Assembly: GCA_037718865.1 (NCBI GenBank)
Contig: JBBJMP010000023.1
Location: 1 to 64,000 of the forward strand
Length of the DNA: 64,000 nt
Source of the DNA: JADCRZ01 sp037718865
Lineage (GTDB): Bacteria > Bacteroidota > Bacteroidia > Chitinophagales > Chitinophagaceae
Direction of reading: 5' to 3'
The notes beneath the pieces were generated by a model. It was not told where the DNA came from, ran no database searches, and saw nothing but the letters and a program-made list of their open reading frames with translations. This document shows, piece by piece, positions 27,282 to 36,341 of the stretch (positions are counted from its first letter, which is position 1; every line of letters starts with the position of its first letter). A program made the position numbers and the translations under genes.

Positions 27282-27626
27282 CATGGATTCTTTAATGCCG
27301 GCGATCATTAAACAGGGTGATTATTTCGATTACGTGTACTAATTGCTGCCCGCCAGAAACCCACAACAGCGCTGATTGTTAATGGTATGTAAATAACGTT
27401 GTTTAAACAACTAGTTTTGCGATGTTTTGCAATATTAGAGTTATATTTGCATATTATTGCAAAACAGTGATCGACTTTACCAACCTCATGAAAGATTAAG
27501 TGCCATCAATGTTTATGTTAGCCTGCTGAACGTGATGCCTGCCTGGAATAGTAGAGATTAAGTTTTAGCAAGTAAATGATTTGTTAATAAACAACCAGTT
27601 TACTGTGCAAGGACTCGCAATTAAAA
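27282..27626. other. Intergenic region with a probable plus-strand promoter at 27442-27449
   Basis: 345 bp without a convincing gene. TATATTTG at 27442-27449 is an exact -7 box, with TTTG at 27416-27419 (22-base spacing, slightly long). It could drive the small gene at 27627, giving a leader of about 170 bases. The leader has no recognised riboswitch. Confidence 0.45.
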
Positions 27627-27869
27627 ATGATAATTATGAGTATGAAATGTGATAGCACGCATGGGCTAAAAATATCTATAAACCATGTTTCGCCTTTGCT
27701 GGAATCAGCTGAAAAGATAGACCATAAAGAAAGTTCTGTAGAGCGTACAAAATCGGGAGGATACGTAGCATGGCCCGGAAAACGATCTCCGGTATCCATT
27801 TTTTCAAATGGAAATGGTAGGCAAAGCGAGAAAAAACAAGGATTTGTCGCCTTGCCGCAAACAGGATAA
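27627..27869 (+). CDS. Small hypothetical protein
   Basis: 80 aa (or 75 from the third ATG, MKCDSTHG), hydrophilic, no membrane helix, not recognised. The C-terminal half carries KSGGYVAWPGKRSPVSIF and ends QGFVALPQTG. Support comes from context: an exact -7 box upstream and a strong terminator 35 bases after the stop, with no competing gene on either strand. It could instead be a non-coding transcript. Confidence 0.42.
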   Translation: MIIMSMKCDSTHGLKISINHVSPLLESAEKIDHKESSVERTKSGGYVAWPGKRSPVSIFSNGNGRQSEKKQGFVALPQTG

Positions 27870-27903
27870 ATGTTGCAGGTACGTAGATGTATAGATATGA
27901 GCA

Positions 27904-27930
27904 GCCTTCTGTTTAACAGAGGGCTTTTTT
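27904..27930 (+). terminator. Strong rho-independent terminator
   Basis: GCCTTCTGT-TTA-ACAGAGGGC, a 9-bp stem with a three-base loop, followed by TTTTTTATTTT. It closes the small plus-strand unit. Confidence 0.88.
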
Positions 27931-27965
27931 ATTTTAGATAAGTCACGGCATTGCCGGTATGCACC

Positions 27966-27994
27966 AAAAAAAAAGTCTTGCCGATTGGCAAGAC
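27966..27994 (-). terminator. Strong rho-independent terminator, minus strand
   Basis: On the minus strand GTCTTGCC-AATC-GGCAAGAC, a perfect 8-bp stem, followed by nine T. It lies 42 bases after the stop of the 30-codon frame at 28036-28128 and shows that something is transcribed from the right. Confidence 0.88.
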
Positions 27995-28035
27995 CTGGAC
28001 GTGGTTCTGACTATAAGGACAAATTTTAATCGTTT

Positions 28036-28128
28036 TTACCTGATCATGCTCATGGCCAGCAACGCTATAAACAAAATACCAAGTACCAGCTTTTTTCTCT
28101 TTTCGATTTGCATGATCACTGCTTTCAT
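28036..28128 (-). CDS. Putative 30-aa single-pass membrane peptide
   Basis: The frame reads MKAVIMQIEKRKKLVLGILF, then IALLAMSMIR: a short cationic N-terminus (EKRKK) and one hydrophobic helix of about 16 residues. An alternative start is the second Met (MQIEKRKK). The terminator directly downstream supports a dedicated transcript. It resembles small membrane peptides or toxin-like peptides in general build, but no family is recognised. Confidence 0.45.
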   Translation of the reverse strand: MKAVIMQIEKRKKLVLGILFIALLAMSMIR

Positions 28129-28408
28129 ATACGAAGATTTACTTTATTGAGATTTGACTAATTTGTACGCCTGACGTTTAATACAACGTAAAGTCAGTCA
28201 TGTAAAATTGATAAACATTGTAACGTGTGTCAATACCATTTTGCGGGAGTACCGCTTGGTTGTATACAAATTCCGGTGCACTTTTTCCCACCCACGATAA
28301 CATAGCCGGATTGCGAACAATGACGCTTGTTGAAACCTGATTAAAAACTATGCTGTTCAGCGGAGTATCATAAATTACTTTTACTTTTAAGGTTTACAAA
28401 ATCTTAGC

Positions 28409-30868
28409 ATGAGAATTGTTTTCTTCCTGGTCACCTTATTTATCACCGTCGTCCTGATCATCATTCTCAACTCCAGGTGGCTGGTACCAGCCCCCCTGGG
28501 TAAATTGTTCAGCCCTCAGCACGGCGTATGGCAAAATGCAGAACCCGCCGACACAGACCTTAATGAAACCCTCCGCTTCGCAAACATGAGGGGTAAAACG
28601 GAAGTGTACTTTGATGACCGCCTGGTTCCACACGTTTTTGCAGAAAATGATACGGATGCCTTTTTTGTGCAGGGTTACCTGCATGCAAAATTTCGTTTGT
28701 GGCAGATGGAATTTCAAACACATGCCGCCGGGGGCCGGTTAAGTGAAATACTGGGTGATAAGTCAGGCACAACTGACATACTGAATATCGCCGACCGTTA
28801 TTTCCGAAGGCTGGGCATGACATATGCCGCCGAAAATTCACTGAGGCTGATAGAGAAAGATCCGGTAACCAAATCTGTTTGTGACGCTTACACTGCGGGG
28901 GTTAATGCCTACATAAAAACGCTCACCAAAAGCAGCATGCCGCTGGAATACAAATTGTTGGGGTATGAACCGGAGGGTTGGTCAAATTTTAAATCGGCGT
29001 TATTTTTAAAATACATGTCTTTCGACCTTGCAGGATATGAGACGGACTTCGAATATACCAATGCGCGAAATGCTTTAACCAAAGCTGTTTTTATTAAGAT
29101 GTATCCCTTGGTTCAGGATTCTGCCGATCCCATTGTTCCGAGAGGGACATTATTTGCAAAACCTGCCGTAACGCCAGTTGTACCGCGGGATGCCGATTCA
29201 CTTTATTTCAGGTATAAGCTGGCGGAAAATGTCTTACCGGTTGAGCCTCGGAAACCTGACAGGGCAAACGGAAGTAATAATTGGGCGGTCAGTGGAACAA
29301 GAACAAAAAGCGGCTATCCGATCCTTTGTAATGATCCGCATCTGGGCCTGAACCTTCCTTCACTCTGGTATGAGATCCAACTGCACACGCCGAATTTCAA
29401 TGTATACGGAGCTTCTTTTCCTTGCGCTCCCGGCGTTGGCATAGGCTTTAATGATAGTTGTGCTTTTGGATTTACCAATGCCGGCCGTGATGTACGGGAT
29501 TATTATTCTATCCAATTTCGGGACGATACAAAAAAACAATACCTGTTCCAGGGCGAATGGAAAAATACGGAATTCAGGGTCGAAAGATTCAGGATCAAAG
29601 ACAAACCTGATTTCATAGACTCGGTTGCATATACCGTTTTCGGTCCGGTGATCTTTGATGATCAATATATGGGAAAAAGTAAAGACGGAAACAGTTACGC
29701 CGTCAGGTGGAAAGCGCATGATCCTAGTAATGAGATCATGTTGTTTTATAAACTTAACAGGGCCAAAAACTATGGGGATTACGAAGATGGAATAAAAAGC
29801 CTGCATACCCCTGGACAAAATGTTGTCTTTGCTTCAAAGAGTGGAGACATTGCACTGTGGGCCCAGGGCCAGTTTCCGGCAAAATGGAGAAGGCAGGGAG
29901 ATTTTGTCATGCCCGGAACAGACAGTAGTTATATGTGGCAGGGGATCATACCCCAGTCTGAAAACCCACATATGATCAACCCGGCAAGGGGTTTTGTCAG
30001 CAGTGCTAACCAGTTTCCTGCAGACTTTACGTATCCTTATTACCTGGGCACTTCTTTTCCGCCGTACAGGGGTATGATCATTAACAAGCGCCTGTCGGCA
30101 ATGGAAAATATTACGCCGCAGGATATGATGGAACTGCAAACGGACAATTACAATGTGTTTGCGTCACTTATTGTTCCCGTGTTACGGAAAGCCGTGAACG
30201 AAAATGAATTAAGCGGTGATCACAAACGGTTCTGGAATATCATGACGAGCTGGAATTTCAGGAGTGATGCCCGGGAAACAGGGGCGACTGTATTTTCCGT
30301 ATTGTTCGACAGCCTGGAAGCGGTGATCTGGAATGATGAACTGGCTCCCGTAAAAAATTATACGATGCCGCATGAAAGCGTTTTGCTTGAAGGCTTATTA
30401 AGGGATTCCGCGTACCAGTTCCTTGATGATGTTAATACGGCTAAAATCGAAACCCTGGGTGACAATATTCTGGCAGCCCTGCAGAAAGCGGTTCCTGCAC
30501 TTAAAAATGCAGAGACTGACAATAGGCTGGAATGGGCAAGGTTCAAAGATACCAGGATCAACCACCTCACCCGGCTTCCCGCGCTGAGTCGCGAGCATGT
30601 GAATACTGGTGGCGGAGTTCATTCGATCAATGCCACCAAATCGGTTCATGGCGCCAGCTGGCGGATGGTAGTGCACCTGGCGCCGGAAACAGAAGCTTAT
30701 GGTGTTTATCCGGGCGGTCAAAACGGTAATCCCGGTAGCAAATACTATGATAATTTTGTAGATACCTGGGCAGCCGGTAAATATTATTCCTTGTTTGTGA
30801 TGAAAGGCCGGGACGGGTTAAATAAAAAAATAAAATTTAAGCTGACTTTCGATCGGGATAATTTATAA
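28409..30868 (+). CDS. Penicillin acylase-family protein
   Basis: 819 aa Ntn-hydrolase precursor, exported: N-terminal signal or anchor MRIVFFLVTLFITVVLIII. The self-cleavage site is NGSNNWAVSG with the nucleophile Ser289, which becomes the beta-subunit N-terminus. The alpha part carries GYLHAKFRLWQMEFQTHAAGG and the beta part NDPHLGLNLPSLWYEIQLH and EPEG..YGVYPGGQNGNPGS. The natural substrate is unknown; homologues include acyl-homoserine lactone acylases. A second, unrelated-in-detail paralogue lies at 60235-62415. Confidence 0.9.
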   Translation: MRIVFFLVTLFITVVLIIILNSRWLVPAPLGKLFSPQHGVWQNAEPADTDLNETLRFANMRGKTEVYFDDRLVPHVFAENDTDAFFVQGYLHAKFRLWQMEFQTHAAGGRLSEILGDKSGTTDILNIADRYFRRLGMTYAAENSLRLIEKDPVTKSVCDAYTAGVNAYIKTLTKSSMPLEYKLLGYEPEGWSNFKSALFLKYMSFDLAGYETDFEYTNARNALTKAVFIKMYPLVQDSADPIVPRGTLFAKPAVTPVVPRDADSLYFRYKLAENVLPVEPRKPDRANGSNNWAVSGTRTKSGYPILCNDPHLGLNLPSLWYEIQLHTPNFNVYGASFPCAPGVGIGFNDSCAFGFTNAGRDVRDYYSIQFRDDTKKQYLFQGEWKNTEFRVERFRIKDKPDFIDSVAYTVFGPVIFDDQYMGKSKDGNSYAVRWKAHDPSNEIMLFYKLNRAKNYGDYEDGIKSLHTPGQNVVFASKSGDIALWAQGQFPAKWRRQGDFVMPGTDSSYMWQGIIPQSENPHMINPARGFVSSANQFPADFTYPYYLGTSFPPYRGMIINKRLSAMENITPQDMMELQTDNYNVFASLIVPVLRKAVNENELSGDHKRFWNIMTSWNFRSDARETGATVFSVLFDSLEAVIWNDELAPVKNYTMPHESVLLEGLLRDSAYQFLDDVNTAKIETLGDNILAALQKAVPALKNAETDNRLEWARFKDTRINHLTRLPALSREHVNTGGGVHSINATKSVHGASWRMVVHLAPETEAYGVYPGGQNGNPGSKYYDNFVDTWAAGKYYSLFVMKGRDGLNKKIKFKLTFDRDNL

Positions 30869-30927
30869 TGCCTGGTAAGGGAGCATCAAAATAGCGTGTT
30901 GCTTTTGTTCTCAATAAACAATGTCTT

Positions 30928-31302
30928 ATGAAATTACTTGTCTCCATAGCCTTAATCGCTTTACTCAGTTTTGCAGCCTCTTTGTATTTCCCCTGGTGGT
31001 GCATTGCCGTTGTTGCCCTGATCGTCATTACGCTCATTCCACAACCACCGTTGCACGCATTTCTGGCCGGATTTATTTCGATATTCATTTTATGGAGCGT
31101 CATGGCTTTCTGGATCAGCATAAACAACGAACACATCCTGGCCAGAAGGATCTCCTTGATCATCTTAAAAATGGAAGCTCCCTTACTACTGGTTCTTCTT
31201 ACAGGATTTATCGGCGCCCTGATAGCCGGACTTGCAGCACTGGCAGGCAGTTTTTTGCGGAAGCCCGTTACACATAAGTCATCTGATTACCACGTGCATT
31301 GA
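30928..31302 (+). CDS. Hypothetical integral membrane protein
   Basis: 124 aa, not recognised. Four hydrophobic segments: residues 3-19, 23-40, 45-65 and 85-112. It has a short polar C-terminus. It is 6 bp upstream of the DUF5686 gene and 59 bp after the acylase gene, so it sits inside a plus-strand operon. Confidence 0.65.
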   Translation: MKLLVSIALIALLSFAASLYFPWWCIAVVALIVITLIPQPPLHAFLAGFISIFILWSVMAFWISINNEHILARRISLIILKMEAPLLLVLLTGFIGALIAGLAALAGSFLRKPVTHKSSDYHVH

Positions 31303-31308
31303 TCTTTT

Positions 31309-33777
31309 ATGAAATTTACCCTATTTTTCAGCCTGTTTATTGCCGGCTTTATTCCTTCAGTAGCCGCAACCATTTCCGGTGTTGTAAAAGACGATAAGGG
31401 AAACCTGTTGTCTTACGCATCCATCCTTGTAAAAAACACCCGCATAGGCACCACAACCAATGAGGATGGGAGATATGTTTTGCAACTCGATCCCGGCACG
31501 TATGTGCTGGTTTGTCAATACGTGGGTTATACCCGTCAGGAAACCGAAATTATCGTGAAGGAAGGCAAGCAGGTAGTAAATTTCACCCTGACATTGCAGC
31601 AGACGAGTTTGAAAGAGGTGATCGTAAAACCGGGAGGAGAGGACCCTGCCTACGAGATCATACGAAATGCCATTAAAAAAAGGCCTTATTATCTTAACCA
31701 ACTGGAAGAATTTCAGTGCGAGGTGTATAATAAAGGACAGTTTAAATTGCGCGACTATCCGAAGAAGCTGTTCGGACAAAAGGTGGATTTTGAAGATGCC
31801 GATACCAGCAAATTAAAAATGCTGTATCTCGCCGAATCGGTATCCACCTATTCGGTACAAAAACCGGGTAAGGTAAAAATTGAAGTCAGCTCTACAAAAG
31901 TAAGCGGTCAGAGCGATGGCTTCGGCCTTAGCCAGCCGGAGATTATTTCGTTTTATCAAAATATACTCCCTATCGGAATCAATCTTAATCCCCGTGGTTT
32001 TGTTTCGCCTGTCGCCTATAACGCCTTAAGATATTATAAATACCGTTTAGAAGGCGTCTTCGTAGAAGATGGAAAAGAGATCAACAAAATATTGGTCATC
32101 CCGCAGCGGAAATATGAGCCCTGTTTTGCCGGATATATTAACATACAGGAAGGTGACTGGAGGATTCACAGCATTAAGTTATTACTTACAAAAGATTCGC
32201 AGATGGACATACTGGACAGCCTACAGATAGAACAGTTATATGTTCCGGTAAGTCCGGAAGTCTGGGTGATAAAAAACCAGGTCATCTACCCGGCTGCAAA
32301 AATGTTTGGCTTTGACGGCTATGGAAGTTTTGTGAATGTGTATTCGAAGTTTAACATCGATCCGAATTTTGCCAAAAATTTCTTTGATAATACGTTCCTC
32401 ACGTACACGGACAGCTCAAATAAACGTTCGAGGGCTTACTGGGATTCCATTCGTCCGGTTCCACTTGAAGCAGAGGAGATCAAGGATTACCTAAAAAAGG
32501 ACAGCCTTGAAAGTATACGCAAAAGCCCCCGTTACCTTGATTCGCTGGATAGGAAAAGGAACAAAATAAGTATGACGGGCCTGCTGTTCACCGGCCTGAC
32601 TTTTACAAAACAACGAAAGCTGGAAACCTATTCACTGGTATCCCTACTGAATTCGGTAACCTTCAATACTGCAGAGGGTTTTGTGGTGAACCTGGAGGGC
32701 AGTTATACCAGGCGATTAGACAGTAGCCAATTCGTACCCAGGTTTTTCTCCATCACGCCTAAAATCCGTTATGGCTTCAGCAATCGCCATCTGAATGCCG
32801 GCGTGCTGACCAACTACTCCTTCGGCAAAACCTATGCGTCATCTGTCCGTTTCAGCGGTGGCAAAGATGTGTTCCAATTCAACAACCAGAACCCCGTCTG
32901 GCCCCTGGGTAATACCATCACCACCTTGTTTTTTGAACAAAACTTTTTGAAAACTTACGAAGCCTGGTACGGCAAAGGGCAATTAAATAAAGGGATCGGG
33001 GATGGGTTATCTGTCACGGCTTCAATGGAGTTCCAGTCGCGGTTGCCTTTGGAAAATACCACTACGTATTCTGTCAGAGACGTGAAAGAAAGAAGTTATA
33101 CGCCAAACTTTCCGGTTGAGTTGCAGCCGGAAAACATTAAACGGCATCAGGCCTTTATACTGGCTGCAGGTTTCAGCTGGCAGCCTGGAGCACGATATAT
33201 TACATTTCCTGGCAGAAAGGTTAATATCGGTTCTAAGTATCCCACGTTCCACCTGAATTATACAAAGGGTATTGAAGGTTTTTTCAGCAGCGATATCAAC
33301 TACGATAAGTGGCGGGTGGAGATGGTTGATGATATAAATTTTAAACTGGCCGGGCAATTCGATTACCGGGTCTCCATCGGGGGGTTCATCAATTCACGCA
33401 AGGTGCAGATGCCGGATTACCAGCATTTCAACGGCAACCAGTCTGTCTTTGCGGGCACCTACCTGAATAGTTTTCAGTTAGCTCCCTATTACCGGAACAG
33501 CACGATCACCAGCTTTTATACTACGCTGAATGCCGAACATCATTTCAACGGATTGATCACAAACAAGATACCGTTATTAAGAAAGTTCAACTGGCACCTG
33601 GTGACCGGCACAAATGCTTTTTACGTTAACCCTAACAGCAATTATGTGGAGATCTTTGCCGGCATTAAAAATATTTTCAGGTTTTTCCGCATAGATTTTA
33701 TCCAGTCTTTTTCTGCCGGGCACAAACCTTACAGCGGAATAACGCTGGGCTTGCAGGGCGCGCTGTTTCCGAATTAA
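31309..33777 (+). CDS. DUF5686 / carboxypeptidase-regulatory-like outer-membrane protein
   Basis: 822 aa with signal peptide (FFSLFIAGFIPSVAA). Residues 20-105 form a carboxypeptidase-D regulatory-like beta domain (ISGVVKDDKGNLLSYASILV...TSLKEVIVKPGG). The remainder is a DUF5686 region (DPAYEIIRNAIKKRPYYLN) with a probable beta barrel ending LQGALFPN. The function is unknown; such proteins are common outer-membrane components in Bacteroidota. It probably shares a transcript with the preceding membrane protein. Confidence 0.88.
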   Translation: MKFTLFFSLFIAGFIPSVAATISGVVKDDKGNLLSYASILVKNTRIGTTTNEDGRYVLQLDPGTYVLVCQYVGYTRQETEIIVKEGKQVVNFTLTLQQTSLKEVIVKPGGEDPAYEIIRNAIKKRPYYLNQLEEFQCEVYNKGQFKLRDYPKKLFGQKVDFEDADTSKLKMLYLAESVSTYSVQKPGKVKIEVSSTKVSGQSDGFGLSQPEIISFYQNILPIGINLNPRGFVSPVAYNALRYYKYRLEGVFVEDGKEINKILVIPQRKYEPCFAGYINIQEGDWRIHSIKLLLTKDSQMDILDSLQIEQLYVPVSPEVWVIKNQVIYPAAKMFGFDGYGSFVNVYSKFNIDPNFAKNFFDNTFLTYTDSSNKRSRAYWDSIRPVPLEAEEIKDYLKKDSLESIRKSPRYLDSLDRKRNKISMTGLLFTGLTFTKQRKLETYSLVSLLNSVTFNTAEGFVVNLEGSYTRRLDSSQFVPRFFSITPKIRYGFSNRHLNAGVLTNYSFGKTYASSVRFSGGKDVFQFNNQNPVWPLGNTITTLFFEQNFLKTYEAWYGKGQLNKGIGDGLSVTASMEFQSRLPLENTTTYSVRDVKERSYTPNFPVELQPENIKRHQAFILAAGFSWQPGARYITFPGRKVNIGSKYPTFHLNYTKGIEGFFSSDINYDKWRVEMVDDINFKLAGQFDYRVSIGGFINSRKVQMPDYQHFNGNQSVFAGTYLNSFQLAPYYRNSTITSFYTTLNAEHHFNGLITNKIPLLRKFNWHLVTGTNAFYVNPNSNYVEIFAGIKNIFRFFRIDFIQSFSAGHKPYSGITLGLQGALFPN

Positions 33778-33837
33778 CCACCGGTTTGCTGCGCAAACCT
33801 GCCCTTGAAAAAGGAGGTGAATAAATTATAACAAGAG

Positions 33838-34130
33838 TTCCCCTCCTCATTCGGGCTACCGTTAGGACACATCTTAAAAAAAATTAGAAAGGCATTCATG
33901 CCCCGGTCAGGGGCTACAGGTTTGTAGCACCTTGAGCATTTTTGCTTTGCATGACCTAAGGGTAGCCCCGCTGGGGCAATTGTTAAAGATGATCACATTT
34001 CTGCAAACGTTTTACCCCTGCCGGGGTAATAAGTACACTGGCAGGGAATGATTTAACATTACCTTATACGTATCAAAAAGATGTGTCCTAACGTTAGCCT
34101 CATTCGAGGAGGCGCCAGGGGCGGTTAACA
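33838..34130 (-). repeat. MITE-like multi-hairpin element, copy B (inverted)
   Basis: Terminal inverted repeats GGCTACCGTTAGGACACATC (from 33853) and its counterpart GATGTGTCCTAACGTTAGCC (to 34101) bound about 250 bp. Outside them CCTCCTC and GAGGAGG extend the palindrome. The interior, read on the minus strand, follows the order of the array at 1-1163: TACCCC..GGGGTA, AAACGTTTGCAGAAATGTGATCATC, GCCCC..GGGGCTACCC, GCCCCTGACCGGGGCAT. No coding capacity is visible. Flanking sequence at 33782-33804 also matches 1169-1191 in inverse orientation. Confidence 0.85.
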
Positions 34131-34171
34131 GGGTTTTCATCCCACCTAACTTCTCAAATCCCTTTACAGCT

Positions 34172-34179
34172 TATCTTTG
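34172..34179 (+). promoter_or_regulatory. TAnnTTTG -7 box for trhO
   Basis: TATCTTTG, exact consensus, 19 bases before the ATG at 34199. Confidence 0.6.
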
Positions 34180-34198
34180 CACCTCGTAAACCTTTTAA

Positions 34199-35266
34199 AT
34201 GGCTATTCTGCACAACCGCGTTTCACAAAAAGAATTGAAGGAACGATTATACCAGGAGACTGAAACGCGCATCACGCTTTCCTTTTATCACTATTTCTCT
34301 ATAGAGGATACCCAGCGTTTTCGTAACGACTTATACCGTCAGTTGTCTGCTTTGCACGTCTTTGGCCGTATCTATGTTGCCAGCGAAGGAATCAACGCAC
34401 AGGTCAGCGTGCCAAAGGGAAAATTCGGGGAGCTTGAGGTCTGCCTTCGTTCTATTCAACCATTACAAGAACTGCGGCTGAACATGTCCGTTGATGACGA
34501 TGGAAAATCCTTCTGGGTATTGAAGGTTAAGGTGAGAGGTAAAATTGTTGCCGACGGGATTGAGGACTCCCATTTCGATATGCGCCATAAAGGGAAATAT
34601 GTCAACGCCGTAGAATTCAACCAACTCGCTGAAGACCCGGCCACTATCGTGGTGGATATGCGCAATCATTACGAATTTGAAGTGGGCCATTTTCAAAATG
34701 CCATCGAGATACCCAGCGATACTTTCCGTGAACAGCTACCCATGGCTGTCGACATGTTAAAAGAAAATAAGGATAAAAACATAATCATGTATTGTACCGG
34801 CGGCATTCGCTGCGAGAAGGCAAGTGCCTACATGCTTCATCATGGCTTCACCCATGTGTATCACCTGGAAGGTGGTATTATCCATTATGCCAATACGGTA
34901 AAGGCAAACGGGCTGCCCAATAAATTTATAGGTAAAAATTTTGTTTTCGATGACAGGCTGGGTGAGCGGATCACCGGGCAGGTCATTGCCCGCTGTCATC
35001 AGTGCGGAGAACCGGCCGATTCGCATACCAATTGTAACAACGATGGCTGCCACCTGCTGTTTATCCAGTGTAAGGCTTGTGCCGAACACTATAACGGATG
35101 CTGCAGTGAAGTGTGCAAAAACGTTTACAGCCTGCCGTTAGAAGAGCAGATAAAATTACGAGAAGGCAGCAGGAATGGCGTCATGATCTTTAATAAGTCC
35201 AGGCAGCGCTTACGACCCCGACTAAGTGAATCAACCCGGGATATGAAAGGGCCGGATGCCGGATAG
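34199..35266 (+). CDS. trhO: tRNA uridine(34) hydroxylase TrhO (rhodanese-related, YceA family)
   Basis: 355 aa. The N-terminal alpha/beta domain (residues 25-115) contains VASEGINAQVS; the rhodanese domain (about 125-225) has the active-site YCTGGIRCEKAS with Cys199. A C-terminal cysteine-rich tail (CHQC, CNNDGC, CKAC, CCSEVC) is typical of the longer forms and may bind zinc. TrhO uses oxygen to make 5-hydroxyuridine at the tRNA wobble position. Convergent with purC, 4 bp between stops. Confidence 0.92.
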   Translation: MAILHNRVSQKELKERLYQETETRITLSFYHYFSIEDTQRFRNDLYRQLSALHVFGRIYVASEGINAQVSVPKGKFGELEVCLRSIQPLQELRLNMSVDDDGKSFWVLKVKVRGKIVADGIEDSHFDMRHKGKYVNAVEFNQLAEDPATIVVDMRNHYEFEVGHFQNAIEIPSDTFREQLPMAVDMLKENKDKNIIMYCTGGIRCEKASAYMLHHGFTHVYHLEGGIIHYANTVKANGLPNKFIGKNFVFDDRLGERITGQVIARCHQCGEPADSHTNCNNDGCHLLFIQCKACAEHYNGCCSEVCKNVYSLPLEEQIKLREGSRNGVMIFNKSRQRLRPRLSESTRDMKGPDAG

Positions 35267-35270
35267 TACG

Positions 35271-36200
35271 TCAGGTGGTTAGTCGACCAAGAAACGCGTT
35301 GATCCGGTCATATGTTTCTTCATCGGTGAGAGTAACCGGTTCGAAGCGCTCACCGATCAATTTTTCGTATAACTCTATGTACCGCTGTGAGATGGTTTGA
35401 ACCCATTCCGCGCTCATGGGTGGTGGCTGTTGCCCTTCTTTACCCATAAAATTGTTGGCGATGAGCCATTCCCTTACGAACTCCTTGCTTAATTGCCTTT
35501 GCCTGTCACCATCGATTTGCCTTTGCTCGAAACCATCGGCATAAAAATACCGTGAACTGTCGGGTGTATGTATCTCGTCCATCAGGCAGATCGTATCGGC
35601 GATCTTTCCAAACTCATACTTGGTATCCGCAAGGATCAGTCCCCTTTTTTTAGCCAATGCTTTTCCTTTTTCAAAGAGCTCCAGCGAATATTTTTCTATT
35701 AGGGCATAATCGTTTTCACTTACTAGTCCCCGTTGGATGATCTCTTCCCTTGAAATATCTTCATCATGCCCGAATGCTGCTTTGGTAGAAGGCGTAATGA
35801 TAGGGGAAGAAAAAAAATCATTCTCATTCAAACCTTCCGGCAGGGAAACACCGCAAAGTACCCGCTTACCGCTGGCATAGGTTCGCCAGGCGTGCCCGGT
35901 AAGGTTCCCGCGAACCACCATTTCTATACGAAAGGGTAAACACTTTTTTCCTATAGCTACGTTTGGTAAAGGCGTGTCCAGCAGCCAGTTTGGACAAATT
36001 TCGCTGGTGGCATTAAGCATGAAAGCAGCGATCTGATTTAAAACCTGTCCTTTATATGGAACAGGTGAGGGAAGGATTACATCGAAGGCGGAGATGCGGT
36101 CGCTGGCGATCATTACCAGCCACTGGTCCTTTATGGAATAAACGTCCCGAACCTTACCCTGGTAAACATTCGTCTGTCCCGGAAAATGATATAACGGCAT
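35271..36200 (-). CDS. purC: Phosphoribosylaminoimidazole-succinocarboxamide synthase
   Basis: 309 aa, the longer, yeast-like form of SAICAR synthetase. It joins CAIR and aspartate with ATP in purine synthesis. Motifs: YQGKVRDVYSI near the N-terminus, ASDRISAFDVILP, EMVVRGNLTGHAW, ILADTKYEFG and DEIHTPDSSRYF. It stands alone, divergent from the receptor gene. Confidence 0.96.
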   Translation of the reverse strand: MPLYHFPGQTNVYQGKVRDVYSIKDQWLVMIASDRISAFDVILPSPVPYKGQVLNQIAAFMLNATSEICPNWLLDTPLPNVAIGKKCLPFRIEMVVRGNLTGHAWRTYASGKRVLCGVSLPEGLNENDFFSSPIITPSTKAAFGHDEDISREEIIQRGLVSENDYALIEKYSLELFEKGKALAKKRGLILADTKYEFGKIADTICLMDEIHTPDSSRYFYADGFEQRQIDGDRQRQLSKEFVREWLIANNFMGKEGQQPPPMSAEWVQTISQRYIELYEKLIGERFEPVTLTDEETYDRINAFLGRLTT

Positions 36201-36341
36201 ACTGCTAAATTATTCTGCGATATTGAGATGGCCAATTTTGCCACTCGGTAATTTCCATAAACGGACGATTTATTTGCAAATAAATTAGTGCGAAAAGATT
36301 ACAATATGTATTTTGCCTTAAATCTTATTAAATCTGCTTAT

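Noticed and set aside
27959..28150. 63-codon plus-strand frame
   Set aside because: It begins inside the minus-strand terminator hairpin and is antisense to the better-supported 30-codon frame.
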